Below, piece by piece: positions 48,707-58,379 of a stretch of 64,000 nt of DNA. Position 1 is the first letter of the stretch. Every line of letters begins with the position of its first letter. The position numbers and the translations under genes are program-made. The stretch spans positions 17,756,223-17,820,222 of the forward strand of contig CM055102.1 of assembly GCA_029204225.1 (NCBI GenBank). Reading direction: 5' to 3'. The notes beneath the pieces are model-generated. The model was not told the DNA's origin. It ran no database searches and was given only the letters and a program-made list of their open reading frames with translations. The stretch is from Diphasiastrum complanatum (taxonomy: Eukaryota > Streptophyta > Lycopodiopsida > Lycopodiales > Lycopodiaceae).

Positions 48707-49229
48707 GTTGGATTTACTCCTTCTACTCTCCTAAATCCCATTTTTAATCTGCCTCCATTCTTGCTGCATATTTACTAACGTTGTCACGCAGCCTACATAT
48801 TTACACGCAAATTCAAACAGACGAATAAAGGGCGAAAGAATCGCAAACAATATGTTTTTACACAGTTATGGTGACAGGTGAAAAGGGGAGACTATCCTAC
48901 AGAATGCCGAAGGTGTCCTAAAATCTAAGGCACCCTATAAATCTTATCCTAAGGCCATTCGTAAGAGTGACCCACTTTTCGCATCATCACCAACGTTCAC
49001 TTCAGCATTGGCTGACGTCGCCCTCTTTTTTACGCTCACTCCATGCAGTTGCGCTAACAGATTGGACAACAATTGCAGCCACCCATGATCTCCTACAGAC
49101 AACACATCCACTATGTACTTTCACATCTGCACACCTGTAATATTATATATATACATATTATGGACACCTTGAGACCATGATAATGATCAGATGATCAAGT
49201 GAGTAAAGAAGAGACTAAGAGAAGAGGTT
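48707..49229. other. Gap within gypsy-1, no clear coding
   Basis: The protease region would be expected here, but no D-T/S-G motif could be read. It may be deleted or too decayed. Confidence 0.4.
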
Positions 49230-49936
49230 TCATTCCTCATTACAAACAAAATAAACTTTATAGGGCAAGCGGTTTCGTCTGCTATTGTATTGTGCTCTGC
49301 GTTTCTCCACATGCAAAGTATCCAAGTGGCGCTCTGGTCCAATTTCTAGATGCTTGTTGTTGCACAACAACATAAATAGCATATTGTTTTGAAGGTCCGT
49401 CTCATTACTGTAATTCCATTGCTCATTGCCTCTGTAAGATTCTAGTTTCATCAAATTAGCAGGAGGAGCCGGTTGTGTCAGTGGGGCTGGTAAAGCTAAT
49501 CTCTCTGGATACCCAAGACGATGTTTGGCTGTAGGATCCTTTCCGTAAAGGGGTTCCTGATATCCCATTTGGGCATATCATTGCTAGATAATCCGAGGAT
49601 TAAAGTGGCAATAAGCAGTCTCATGATCAGGTGAATTGCACAAATGGCAAATACTGGTTTCTATTCATTTTTTCAATTGAAGACATTCATTTGCTATGTG
49701 ATTACCCATACAAATGGAACACCAGACATTCTCCCTGGTAGGAAAAGTCTTAGCAAATTTCTCAGATTGGTTGTTTGCTTTTTCATGGAAATCTTCCAAG
49801 GCTTTGATCTTTTCATCAAATTGCGAATGCAATTTTTTTATCTGTATCTGCTAGTTCTTTCCAAGATCTCGAACTCATTGAGCATCATCTCTACAGTAGC
49901 ATTCATATTCGTTGATGCAATAGTGGTGGATGTCGT
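49230..49936 (-). pseudogene. gypsy gag-like segment, paralogous to 61064-61690
   Basis: The 112-codon frame (LGYPERLALPAPLTQPAPP, then MLFMLLCNNKHLEIGP) and the zinc-knuckle region beyond it match 61064-61690 almost base for base. Here the match stops at 49936, where a copia piece begins. The intact zinc knuckles of the second copy are frame-shifted here. Confidence 0.8.
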
Positions 49937-50221
49937 AATCATCAATAAAGATAATGTAATATTTTGAGCCTCCTACTGAGATCACATTGAAAGGTCCATG
50001 GATGTCAGAATGCACTAACTCCAGAATCTTAGTCGTTCTGTAGGAGTCCTTGACAAATGGAGTGTGTGACATCTTACCCTTCAGACATGCATCACAGGTG
50101 GTCAAACTGGTTGCATTCGAGATGCTAATCCCTGTGATTGCTCCATGATGGCTTGCTTGGTATAGTGCCATTGAATTCATATGGCATAGTCTCTTGTGCC
50201 ATAAAGTCTCCTGTCTGAAGT
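49937..50221 (-). pseudogene. copia-5 pre-integrase fragment, joined to gypsy
   Basis: The frame reads ETLWHKRLCHMNSMALYQ, CDACLKGKMSHTPFVKD and SKYYIIFIDDY, nearly the same as copia-4 (40240-40520), then passes in frame into gypsy sequence at FIDDY. It is a chimeric join, not a normal element end. Confidence 0.88.
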
Positions 50222-50507
50222 GCATTATCTCCATTGGGGAGACCTTCGGTCATTTAAACTAAAAAAAAAACATAAACACAGTTAAATGTAATTAATCAAA
50301 GATCAGTTAATAGGAGTTTGTATATGAAAAAACCAAAAAAACACAATTAAAAGTAATTAATCGAATATTACCTCTTCCAGAATTGGAAGTCCATCTTGTA
50401 ATGCAAGCCAATTAAAAAAGTGTTTGGCATTGCATACAGTATACCAACCACAGCTGACATAATCAACCTAATGGGAGGACTGAAGAATCCAAATTTGAAC
50501 ATTATGA

Positions 50508-50660
50508 GATATCGGATCAACGCGCAAGATGTAAGAATAAAATCTACAATGGAAACAAGTGCGCGTTGAACCGATATCAAATTTTTTTGATTGAATATCG
50601 GATCAGCACATTCAAAAAATAAACCAATCAATAATTACAAGGGCGCATCGAACCGATATT
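50508..50660. repeat. 18-bp motif cluster 1 (four copies)
   Basis: GATATCGGATCAACGCGC at 50508-50525; its inverse GCGCGTTGAACCGATATC at 50561-50578; AATATCGGATCAGCACAT at 50594-50611; GGGCGCATCGAACCGATATT at 50641-50660. They lie in the last large intron of the protease gene. Confidence 0.85.
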
Positions 50661-50765
50661 GAAAAATTTATACCTTTGCATCAACCATTTTCAGCTTTGA
50701 GTATGTTTTTGCATTTGGTACTGGAAAGAGTTTCAGTATTTTCTGTATATGGGTCTTGGCAATTT

Positions 50766-50788
50766 TGTGTGTGTGTGTGTGTGTGTGT
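50766..50788. repeat. (GT)n microsatellite in the protease gene
   Basis: About 11 GT units interrupt the protease between its His and Cys parts; on the minus strand it would code a His/Thr run before DPYTENTETL. Confidence 0.95.
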
Positions 50789-51711
50789 AATAGAGTTCAT
50801 CTTCAAACAAACTGGATTACACACACCCTCATCATTGACGTACAGGGACAACACATATAAGCTCCAATGATCACTGAAATCAGAAAACAAGAAATTTATG
50901 AGAATCAATGTGAAATCAAAATCCATATGAAAAATTCAATAAAATAAAATATGAAAAATAGACACTTACTTTGTTATGTATGGCAGCACGAGAATTGGAG
51001 TCCCCAGTCTAACGTATTGGAGCATATCATTGTGCAAACTTTTGAAATCAGAAAAATCAAATGCTGCCATGAATTGAAGGAGAAACAATGCAACATCTAT
51101 AAACAATGGGGTCTGGAAGAACTCCATCCAATACTGAATTGCCCCACCTTCTTGTCCCCTAGCATTTTATCCCTACTTTTTAACTCACTAGTATGTAAAC
51201 TAGAAAGGGGGAGACCAGCATTGGTCTGCGACATCCTAAAACTGTATCGAGGATCTAAACCTTTAAGATACGTGTTTAACAATTGGTCATACTGTACATA
51301 TTGAGAACTATTTACAAAGGCAAGTTGACGGAAGTAACACTGATAAACCACATAAAGAATTGTCATTCAAAATTGATTCTACCTTTACACTAACAAAATC
51401 ATCTAAACCGCTTCCAACGACAGGAGGAGGGGAACTAATATTTACGGGTTTAGGAGGAGGAGGAGATTTAGGAGGTGGAGATTGGTTAAGAGAGGAAGAT
51501 TTAGTAGGAGAAGTTAAAGATGGAGTGGAAGGAGAAGAAGGAGACTTAGGAGGAGAATTAGGAGGAGAATGCCTAGAAGAAAAAATAGTATTCAGAGAAG
51601 ATAGCTTGGAAAAATCCCTTGCTTTAGATGGAGGGTTGAGAGACCTCCTCTTCTTTGGAAAACTCCCATTCTGTATACAAATAACAAGCCGGGTTGGTTG
51701 AGATTCAACTT

Positions 51712-52155
51712 TCATTTTCTCCTTTCTGAATCTTGTTTTGGAGGAGAGGAGAGAGCAGGTCTAAAGTATTCAGCAAACTTGTCATATGTGTCCCGAAGCC
51801 TGAACACAATGTTGAAATCCTTGGGCATGATGGTCACCCTCTTGGCATGGACAGCTGCAACCACAGTATCAGAAACAAATTTCATCTGGAAATTCTCATA
51901 TGCTGTGTGCAACGTCTCAATTGCTGTTACCGTCCGTCTCACATCTGCAGATAGACTTCTTGTCACCTGTCTGATGGACCTTTGTATGTGAGATTTCAGA
52001 ATCAGAAGATTATTTGTCTTCTGAAGCTTCCGAATATCCTTGAGCCAGGGTGGAGGTGGTGGTGGATGAGGTGATGGTTGTGGATCTCCCTGACCCGCAC
52101 CTGAAATTGGTATTCCACCTGAATGCCCTCGTGTTGTCTGCTTGGTCTGCGCCAT
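51712..52155 (-). CDS. Divergent histone H3-like ORF
   Basis: A 147-codon frame from an ATG at 52155. The N-terminus MAQTKQTTRGHSGG follows the H3 tail start, keeping the K4 context TKQT and R8, with K9 replaced by Gly. A Gly/Pro-rich stretch with six prolines replaces the rest of the tail. From residue 38, LKDIRKLQKTNNLLILK aligns with the H3 alpha-N and alpha-1 region, and VVAAVHAKRVTIMPKD (about 98-113) is almost identical to the H3 alpha-2/L2/alpha-3 segment. The loop between alpha-1 and alpha-2 is about three residues shorter. After RLRDTYDKF a novel basic C-terminus follows. The tail plus core match makes chance unlikely. It lies at the start of the Ulp1 gene and may be its first domain. 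Confidence 0.75.
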   Translation of the reverse strand: MAQTKQTTRGHSGGIPISGAGQGDPQPSPHPPPPPPWLKDIRKLQKTNNLLILKSHIQRSIRQVTRSLSADVRRTVTAIETLHTAYENFQMKFVSDTVVAAVHAKRVTIMPKDFNIVFRLRDTYDKFAEYFRPALSSPPKQDSERRK

Positions 52156-52216
52156 TACTTTGTAGTAGCAGATCAGTGCACGATAATGTTGATTTCAGGA
52201 CCAGACCTCAGGTCGG

Positions 52217-53540
52217 ACGCGTCGAAGCGATACTTGAGCTAAACAATTCCGTTAGCTGGTAGCGGACGGGCGCGAGCGAGTAGGAATAGATTGAAAGAAG
52301 TTGTTTTCGAACGTGCTGAATCGATATCGCATGGATACAAATAACTATAAGCAAAAAAAATTTAGCATCGTCGTGGCTCCTATTACGATGATGATAACTC
52401 AGCGGCTTTTTAATCAAATCAATCTAAATATCCATCAATCATCAAAATATTAGTCCACATTGAATTAACTAGAACTAATTTCAAATAAAGTATGGTCACA
52501 TCCACAATTAATCACACTTTTACCATTTAATGCTAAAATTGACAACATTAAGTTTTGAATATAAGACCTTTTTTATATCCAATAATTATAATTTTGGAAA
52601 ATTCCAAAGGCCAGATTTTCACCCGATAGCTAATCAACGCGCATATAAAGCATTTGACAACCATAGTATGTATTTCGTGTGCTCATCTGATATTGGGCGC
52701 AATATGAATGATCAGAGCTTGATTCGATAGATTTTGCATAACTTTGGCTAGTATGAAGAGTCTTCCGAATCAAGCTTTTATCATGCATATAGGGTCCAAT
52801 AGTTCCAAAAATTTCGATAATATTTTGGTCCTGGAATAGCGATTCGACACGCACGGTCCAAATGTAGCAAATACATCGTCTGCCAGGCGCGTTGATCTGA
52901 TATCCCATACGCAGAAAAATCATACTGGAACGCATAATGAAAGACTTATGAAAATGTTCTGAATGAACATTATCTCAAAAGAAAAATTTTCGTCTTTATG
53001 GTGCTTAAATAGGGCAAGAGATTGTAATAATTCTCCTCGTTCACGTTTTTCAATGATATCCATTAATCAATTATTTATAATTTTTTTAATGATTATTCTA
53101 AGAGACTAGTGATTGTCTATTTAATGTATCATCTAGTACTAGACTAGTTAATGTATTTCGGCGTAGGTACAAATTAGTCTCATTCTGATTGGTGGATAAA
53201 TATAGGCTGTAAACCACAATTTGTTATTTGACAAATGTATGGTTGTGATCAACAAGAATTGGCTATAAATATTTGCACCACTTTCCATATTTCGATTTCG
53301 TAATCTTTTATTCTAAACTCTCTAGCCTTCTTGTTTTTCTTCATTCTTCCGATATCGAATCGATACGCTCCATCCCTTGCTGTGCATGCTTGTATTTATT
53401 CAGGCACGCTGAATCGATATCAGTCACTTCCGACCAGTTCTTTTCGGAAAATTTCATTCTCGACCTAACCATATCGGATCAGCGCGCGCACTTTGCTTTA
53501 TTCCTCTACCGATATTTATCAGACGCATTGAACCGATATC
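52217..53540. repeat. 18-bp motif cluster 2 (about nine copies) in the divergent promoter region
   Basis: Clear copies: ACGTGCTGAATCGATATC (52311), GCGCGTTGATCTGATATC (52887), GATATCGAATCGATACGC (53351), GCACGCTGAATCGATATC (53404), CATATCGGATCAGCGCGC (53470) and CGCATTGAACCGATATC (53524). Weaker copies are at 52217, 52621 and 52838. They fill the gap between the H3-like gene and the plus-strand gene, in both orientations. Confidence 0.8.
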
Positions 53541-53549
53541 AGATTCAAT

Positions 53550-55118
53550 ATGACTAGTTCCTCCATGGCCTCAGATGACAAACTTATGGATTTTTTTAAT
53601 ACCAGTGACATTCCATCTGACAAATTAGAGTAATTTGCTAGTATTTTTTTTGTTCCCTTCGATATCGATAAGCTAGTTTATGAGAATTGTTATAATTTAA
53701 TTTCTTATCTTGATAATTTTTCTCAAATTATTAGTACTCTTGTTTTGGATATAGATAATTTTTGTTTCGTTCATTTTTAGGACCTTGTACATTCCCAACC
53801 ATCTTCTAAGCATAAACACAATAGAAAGTACTCTAACCTGCATGACCATTTCAAAAGAAATATATACTGTGATATGCACAAAAGAATATGTCGTCTTCTA
53901 ATCAAAGGAATGGCTTTTGTGTTCTACATATTTGCTGAAATTCCAGATGATGAGTCTGTTGAATCTTCAACTGTTCCATTGATCGAAGCATCTGCACCTG
54001 CGTCAGTTGATGTAACTGATGCAGATACTGATATAGAGGTTGAAGTTGAAGCTTCTATGGCTTCAAATTATCAAAAAACTGTCTCTCATTCTATAATCCT
54101 CTTTGATTCTCTTCCATATGCATCTCTTGTTAATCAATTAATTCTACTCGATGTTCCTTTATATTTTATGAATAATGAATTTTATATTTCATTTAATGAT
54201 GTAGAAGATGTATTGAATTTCAGAGGAGATGAAATCTTCTCAATTTTTGCTCAAAATTTATCAGAATTTTTTTAAATTGTTGATTACTCATATGATGACC
54301 TTGAAAGTGAAATAGATTATGATAAAGATGGCAATTGGAAATCTGGCAATGAGGCCTTGGAGGCCATGATTGAAAAATCTAAAGCCTATGAAAAGACTTT
54401 GTCTATAGAGGAGGAATTTTTGGAATTTCAAAAAAGATATCCCCCTAGGGCTAGATATATCCCCTCCGGAAATGTAGAGGCCATTGGAGGACATGACATC
54501 AACAGAGCAAACGTCGTTGATTACGATGATTATGATCTGGTAAGTAGATATTATATTGGTGTTGATATTGTTCAGTTTTCTTATTTCTTATATTTTATTG
54601 GTATTGATATTGTTCAGTTTTCTTATTGAGTTTGCAGTGTTATGTATCATTCTAAATTTATTTTATTTTCTCGTTTACAAGATGCTATTGAAATAGATGC
54701 CTTTGGTATGAGACATGGAGGCGTCCGAGGTGTATCAGCCGGGAGAAAAGATATTTCTCTATCTCATTATTTGAAAAACTTTCAAAATAATGAGATTTGT
54801 ATATATCATTCATCTTATAATTCATATGCAACCACTGTCATTATGGCCATCAAATCATTATCAGTTTGTTTAGGAGGCCATAAGTACACAAGAGAAACAT
54901 ATAAAATAATTTTTGTGAAGAGAGATTTGGCTATTAAGATATTGGGTTATACTCCCAATGAGACTACGAAAAGATCATCTACAATGGCCCTTTATTCGGG
55001 TTACATTGATATGAGCAAGAGGAAAAATTTAGAATTTTTGGATCCATATGAAAGGAGATTATTCCTTCATGACAATACCATCCGTCTGAATCTTGAAGAG
55101 GATGATGATGATAATTAA
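53550..55118 (+). pseudogene. Unknown accessory gene of the transposon, with in-frame stops
   Basis: From the ATG at 53550 one frame runs to 54539, broken only by TAA at about 53631, TAG at 53778-53780 and TAA at 54273-54275. It is Ser/Asp-rich with an acidic part (DVTDADTDIEVEVEAS) and a late block EFQKRYPPRARYIPSGN. A good donor GTAAGT lies at 54540. The last exon (about 54681-55118) codes AIEIDAFGMRHGGVRGVSAG, a mid part with VCLGGHKYTRETYKIIF, and an acidic end EEDDDDN. The acceptor (TTTGCAG at 54637 or TTACAAG at 54681) leaves a phase mismatch. I recognise no family. Convergent placement with the transposase suggests a helper protein. Confidence 0.5.
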
Positions 55119-55147
55119 ATAATTTTTTGTAATAGATTTTTGATATA

Positions 55148-56928
55148 TTACAAGGATCTCTCTTTTGTAATGAATTTGAATGCCTTTCGAAATATCGTAA
55201 TACTTGGCGAGTTTTTAGCTTGATATCTAAATTGTGCTCTTCTATAAAACCACTGAAAAAGTTGAACTAAATATTTATTTCTTGAATTGTGTCCTCCATG
55301 ATTTGTTGCTCTATGAAATGCTCCCCTTGCTTGCCAATGAGATTTTTCCATGCCTTGTGATGACCAGATACTTAAGCTCCCATATTCCTTTGCAAAATAA
55401 GTTGCATGATGAAGAAGGATGTGCTGCAAACAATAGTTTTGATTAGTTACATCAGTAGAAAAAAATATAAGCCTGAATGAGAAAAGTACCAGATAATGAT
55501 ATAGATTAGCACCATGTAATGAGTAACGTTGTCTTTTCCCCAACAATCATGTACAGATTTTACAAATGTGGTGCAATGATTTTGCAAAGTCCTCATATCT
55601 TCTGATGATAGGTTTTCTTTCCAGATAACACCTATGAGTTTGTCTAAGTTGGTCCACACTTGTCTCTTTTCCACTCGATTACTTCCTTCCAATTTTTGTG
55701 TGGCTTGAACAATTTCTCTCTCAATTTTGTATCTGACACTTGATTCTTTGCATGTGTGATTGGATAAGAATCTTCTTGCTTTAGCACCTCCAATTGATGG
55801 CTTATTAGGAACGTTTTCTTTTTTCCCTGAGAGTCCGTCACTTTTTTCAATCGTAACATTCCCTTTATGTAGTCCTGCATTTGACAGAACTATTTCCAAC
55901 CTCCTAATTGCTGCTTTAGCCACTGACTCTGGTTTATGATTCCATGCTAGTAGAATATGCAAGTAAATTAGTTTTTCAATAATACGAACCTCAGCATGCA
56001 ATGTGCATATGCGAACATATTTTAATGGAATTGGCAGAACACTTTTCATATTTGGATCTTCAGCTTCTCGTGTTGGGCCAGTGTTTGTTGATCGTCCCAA
56101 ATTCATATTGTAGCAATCCTTCATGCAATAAAGACATGGATGCTTTGATGTTGCCCCATGAGAGACATTATACATACATGTTAATGTTTTCAAATCCCCT
56201 GCAAGGTGCCATTGAATCTGAAAACTTCCATGGTTTTTTACTGTAAATTTCTCACCCTCCAAATGTCTATTTATAATCTCGCCATAATTTGTTCTTGAAA
56301 ATATCCATGATAGTTTTTTATGGTCCTCTTTCAAGACCTATAGAGAAACAAGTAATGCATGACAGGTCAATAAAAACTGGCAAGGTATGAATCGTAAATA
56401 TAGATATTCTAAATGAAAATTGAAATGTATACATGGAATGTCGCCAACCACCATGTGATTTTCCGATTGAACACTAAACGTTCGATCATCTATGTCTGAA
56501 ATTTTGTTCATCAAAGTGACACTCACACGTTCCAGCTTCTGACCCTTGATGATTTTAGATTCATCCAATTTTATTACAATAATGATCTTTCCATTTACTT
56601 GATGTTCATCTAGTTTATAGAATCGAATAATGTATTTTAGAACATTTTCAATATCAAGAAAAATATTATTGCAATCGTTGTAATTCAGCTCACCATATTC
56701 TGATTTGTATAATTCTCTAAAGAACTATCTCTAAACTAGCTTACTTGTTTGCACGAATACTTTGTATTTGACATCCGAGTAACGTATCACTTTGGTACAG
56801 TTTTCCACAGTACTAATAGAGAAGTATGTGTGCATGTGAAATGCTAGTCCTTGCTTGAGGAATTGAGTTATTAATCTGTATTCATGTTTGTAATGAAGAT
56901 AAATGTTTTTAACATATTCGCGAACCAT
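55148..56928 (-). CDS. RNase H-fold DDE transposase-like protein, four exons, apparently intact
   Basis: Exons 56928-56745, 56714-56452, 56337-55513 and 55423-55148 have GT-AG introns of 30 (unusually short), 114 and 89 bases and matching phases, giving 515 residues. Candidate catalytic residues: D in IIVIKLDESKII (exon 2), D in WHLAGDLKTLTCMYNVS (exon 3), followed by a CLYCMKDC insertion of the kind that sits inside several eukaryotic transposase folds, LHAEVRIIEKLIYLH, and E in SSQGMEKSHWQARG with HRATNHGGHNSRNKYL (exon 4). An in-frame TAA just upstream supports the ATG. Similar D / GD-CxxC / LH.E / GxEKSH layouts occur in uncharacterised multicopy proteins of animals and plants; the superfamily is not fixed here. 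Being intact next to decayed partners, it may be recent or kept for a host role. The 30-base first intron is the weakest part. Confidence 0.7.
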
Positions 56929-58379
56929 TTGAGTTCTTTAACCATGATTGGATTTTAGTTGTTGAAAACTTCTGTCTAGAACACATTAGTTCAAGAACAA
57001 GATCAATTATTTGTCTGTTTGTACATGTCTGCATCGAACATAACACAAATCCTTGTTGACAACTTAATCAGCTAGAGTGTAGTTCATTCGTGCTTCTTTG
57101 ATAATATTTCACTTGTAGAACGCTTTCCATTCGATTCGATAGAGGAAGATTGTTGCTATAAATTTGTCATCATCACACACTCACAACAAAAGTAATACTA
57201 GTTACTTATTAAATGTCTGTTGACAACCAGATTAACCCACGACTCCAATCCATTCAAAATAAGTCAGGACTGTACCAATTAAACATCTTTTAAGTGCTAT
57301 CTCCTTGGGAAACGACATAAATACTACACAAATCTAGCAATACTATGTTGATATATCACGACACAAATGCGGCAATGTCCAATAGTAGAATAGCTAATCA
57401 GGTCATAGATCATAAGTTACCCTATCTAGAGTGCGAAGTACAACAAGTGGAAAGCTGATTAGAGATATTGACGGTCAATTTATGGATGAGGAAGGAATGG
57501 CGAGGTTTACACCAAATATTGTGTATTTAGAAGTGTTATAGAACTTTGATGGGAGCTAAAGTGGTGAACATAGATGACAAGGTGTTTGAACATAGACGTG
57601 GTGAAGTTTAATGTTTTGGTTATATTTGAAGCATTATTAACATTGTTTAATGTTGTTGTTATGATTTAGTATGTTGAGAATAATAGTTTGGCTTACATTG
57701 TTTATGTTGTCGCAGATGGTGCATATTGTGGTAAATCACAAAATATTTGTGCGAGCTTGATGGAGATGTTTTGTTTCAGCCACGAGGAGTACATTTCCAA
57801 TGTTGTGTGGCTGATTACGGGGCCGTGGACAGATTTTGTATACCTCCAACAAAAGAGTGGACATTTTTTTCCCCTAAAAAATGATTATTTCTAGGTGTAG
57901 AGTTGTTGATTAGTAATGTGAGTTGTGCTTATAGGGACGTCAATTCCGTCAGACTTAATAACTTGGAGAAAATGCTAGAGGACTTGGTGTATTCGCAGGT
58001 TTTGTTATGTGATATATCAATTGATTTGTTGTCCATGTTTTAGAAATTGCTAGCATTGAAGAATGGATCAAACATCTTTGTTTGTGAAATCCTTGGCTGT
58101 GGTCTTGTGCAGAGGTGCTACCAACAATGCTAAGAGGATTGTCAGGACTAATTGATTGTATCACAGCCGGATTTGATTTTAGAGGACCATTGAGAGCATA
58201 AAATGGGTTTTTCTTGAGATGGTGATGGGGGACAAGGAAAAATTGAGCATTTGCAATGTCCATCTGTTGAAGTGCTCATGCTCCTATATTACATCTCTGT
58301 TGCTGTAATCTCTTCTTAAAATAAAGCTATTGTTGTCTTGTCCTTCCAAGCAGTAGACTAATCACCCTGCCCAAGGACT
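56929..58379. other. Region right of the transposase, no gene recognised
   Basis: The right end of the proposed transposon should lie here. No inverted match to the left side was found by eye. Short frames at 57688-57894 (+) and 57955-58263 (-) have no recognised family. Confidence 0.4.

Larger units (their letters stand above)
50250..52155 (-). pseudogene. H3-like domain, Pro/Ser linker and Ulp1/C48 protease gene
   Basis: Proposed exons: 52155-51383, 51291-50970, 50873 to about 50800, one ending at 50372, and 50258-50250 (phases agree at three of the joins). After the H3-like ORF a 136-codon Pro/Ser-rich frame begins four bases before its stop (ATGA at 51715-51712). The protease follows: FFQTPLFIDVALFLLQF, then TPILVLPYIT | NDHWSLYVLSLYV with the catalytic His at 50869-50867, and VSCGWYTVCNAKHFFNW with the catalytic Cys at 50452-50450. 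The oxyanion-hole Gln, expected six residues before that Cys, is a TAG stop (50470-50468). A frame slip near 51150 and this stop suggest a dead gene. C48 proteases cut SUMO or similar modifiers; here they are common companions of transposases. Confidence 0.65.
50250..56928. mobile_element. Candidate DNA transposon: H3-like/Ulp1 gene, unknown gene, DDE transposase
   Basis: Three multi-exon genes lie close together: H3-like plus Ulp1 protease (minus, 52155-50250), an unknown gene (plus, 53550-55118) and a transposase-like gene (minus, 56928-55148) that ends 29 bases from the unknown gene. About twelve copies of an 18-bp motif mark the intron of the first gene and the shared divergent promoter region. 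Transposase plus Ulp1 in one element is known from several eukaryotic DNA transposons; the H3-like ORF is not something I know from them. The span given covers the genes. Terminal inverted repeats and target duplications were not found. Confidence 0.6.

Noticed and set aside
51360-51954. Gly/Glu-rich plus-strand frames opposite the H3-like gene
   Set aside because: They are shadows of the Pro/Ser-rich linker and H3-like frame on the minus strand.
53550-54539. A changed genetic code with TAA/TAG read as Gln
   Set aside because: The idea fits several stops, but other genes in the window use normal stops and plant nuclei have no such code; deamination of CAG/CAA is simpler.
50250-56928. Endogenous giant-virus origin for the H3-like gene
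   Set aside because: The genes are intron-containing and AT-rich, and no viral hallmark gene (major capsid protein, family B DNA polymerase, packaging ATPase) is nearby; transposase and Ulp1 favour a transposon.
57688-58263. Small frames right of the transposase as further transposon genes
   Set aside because: Short, no recognised motif, and no link by the 18-bp repeat.
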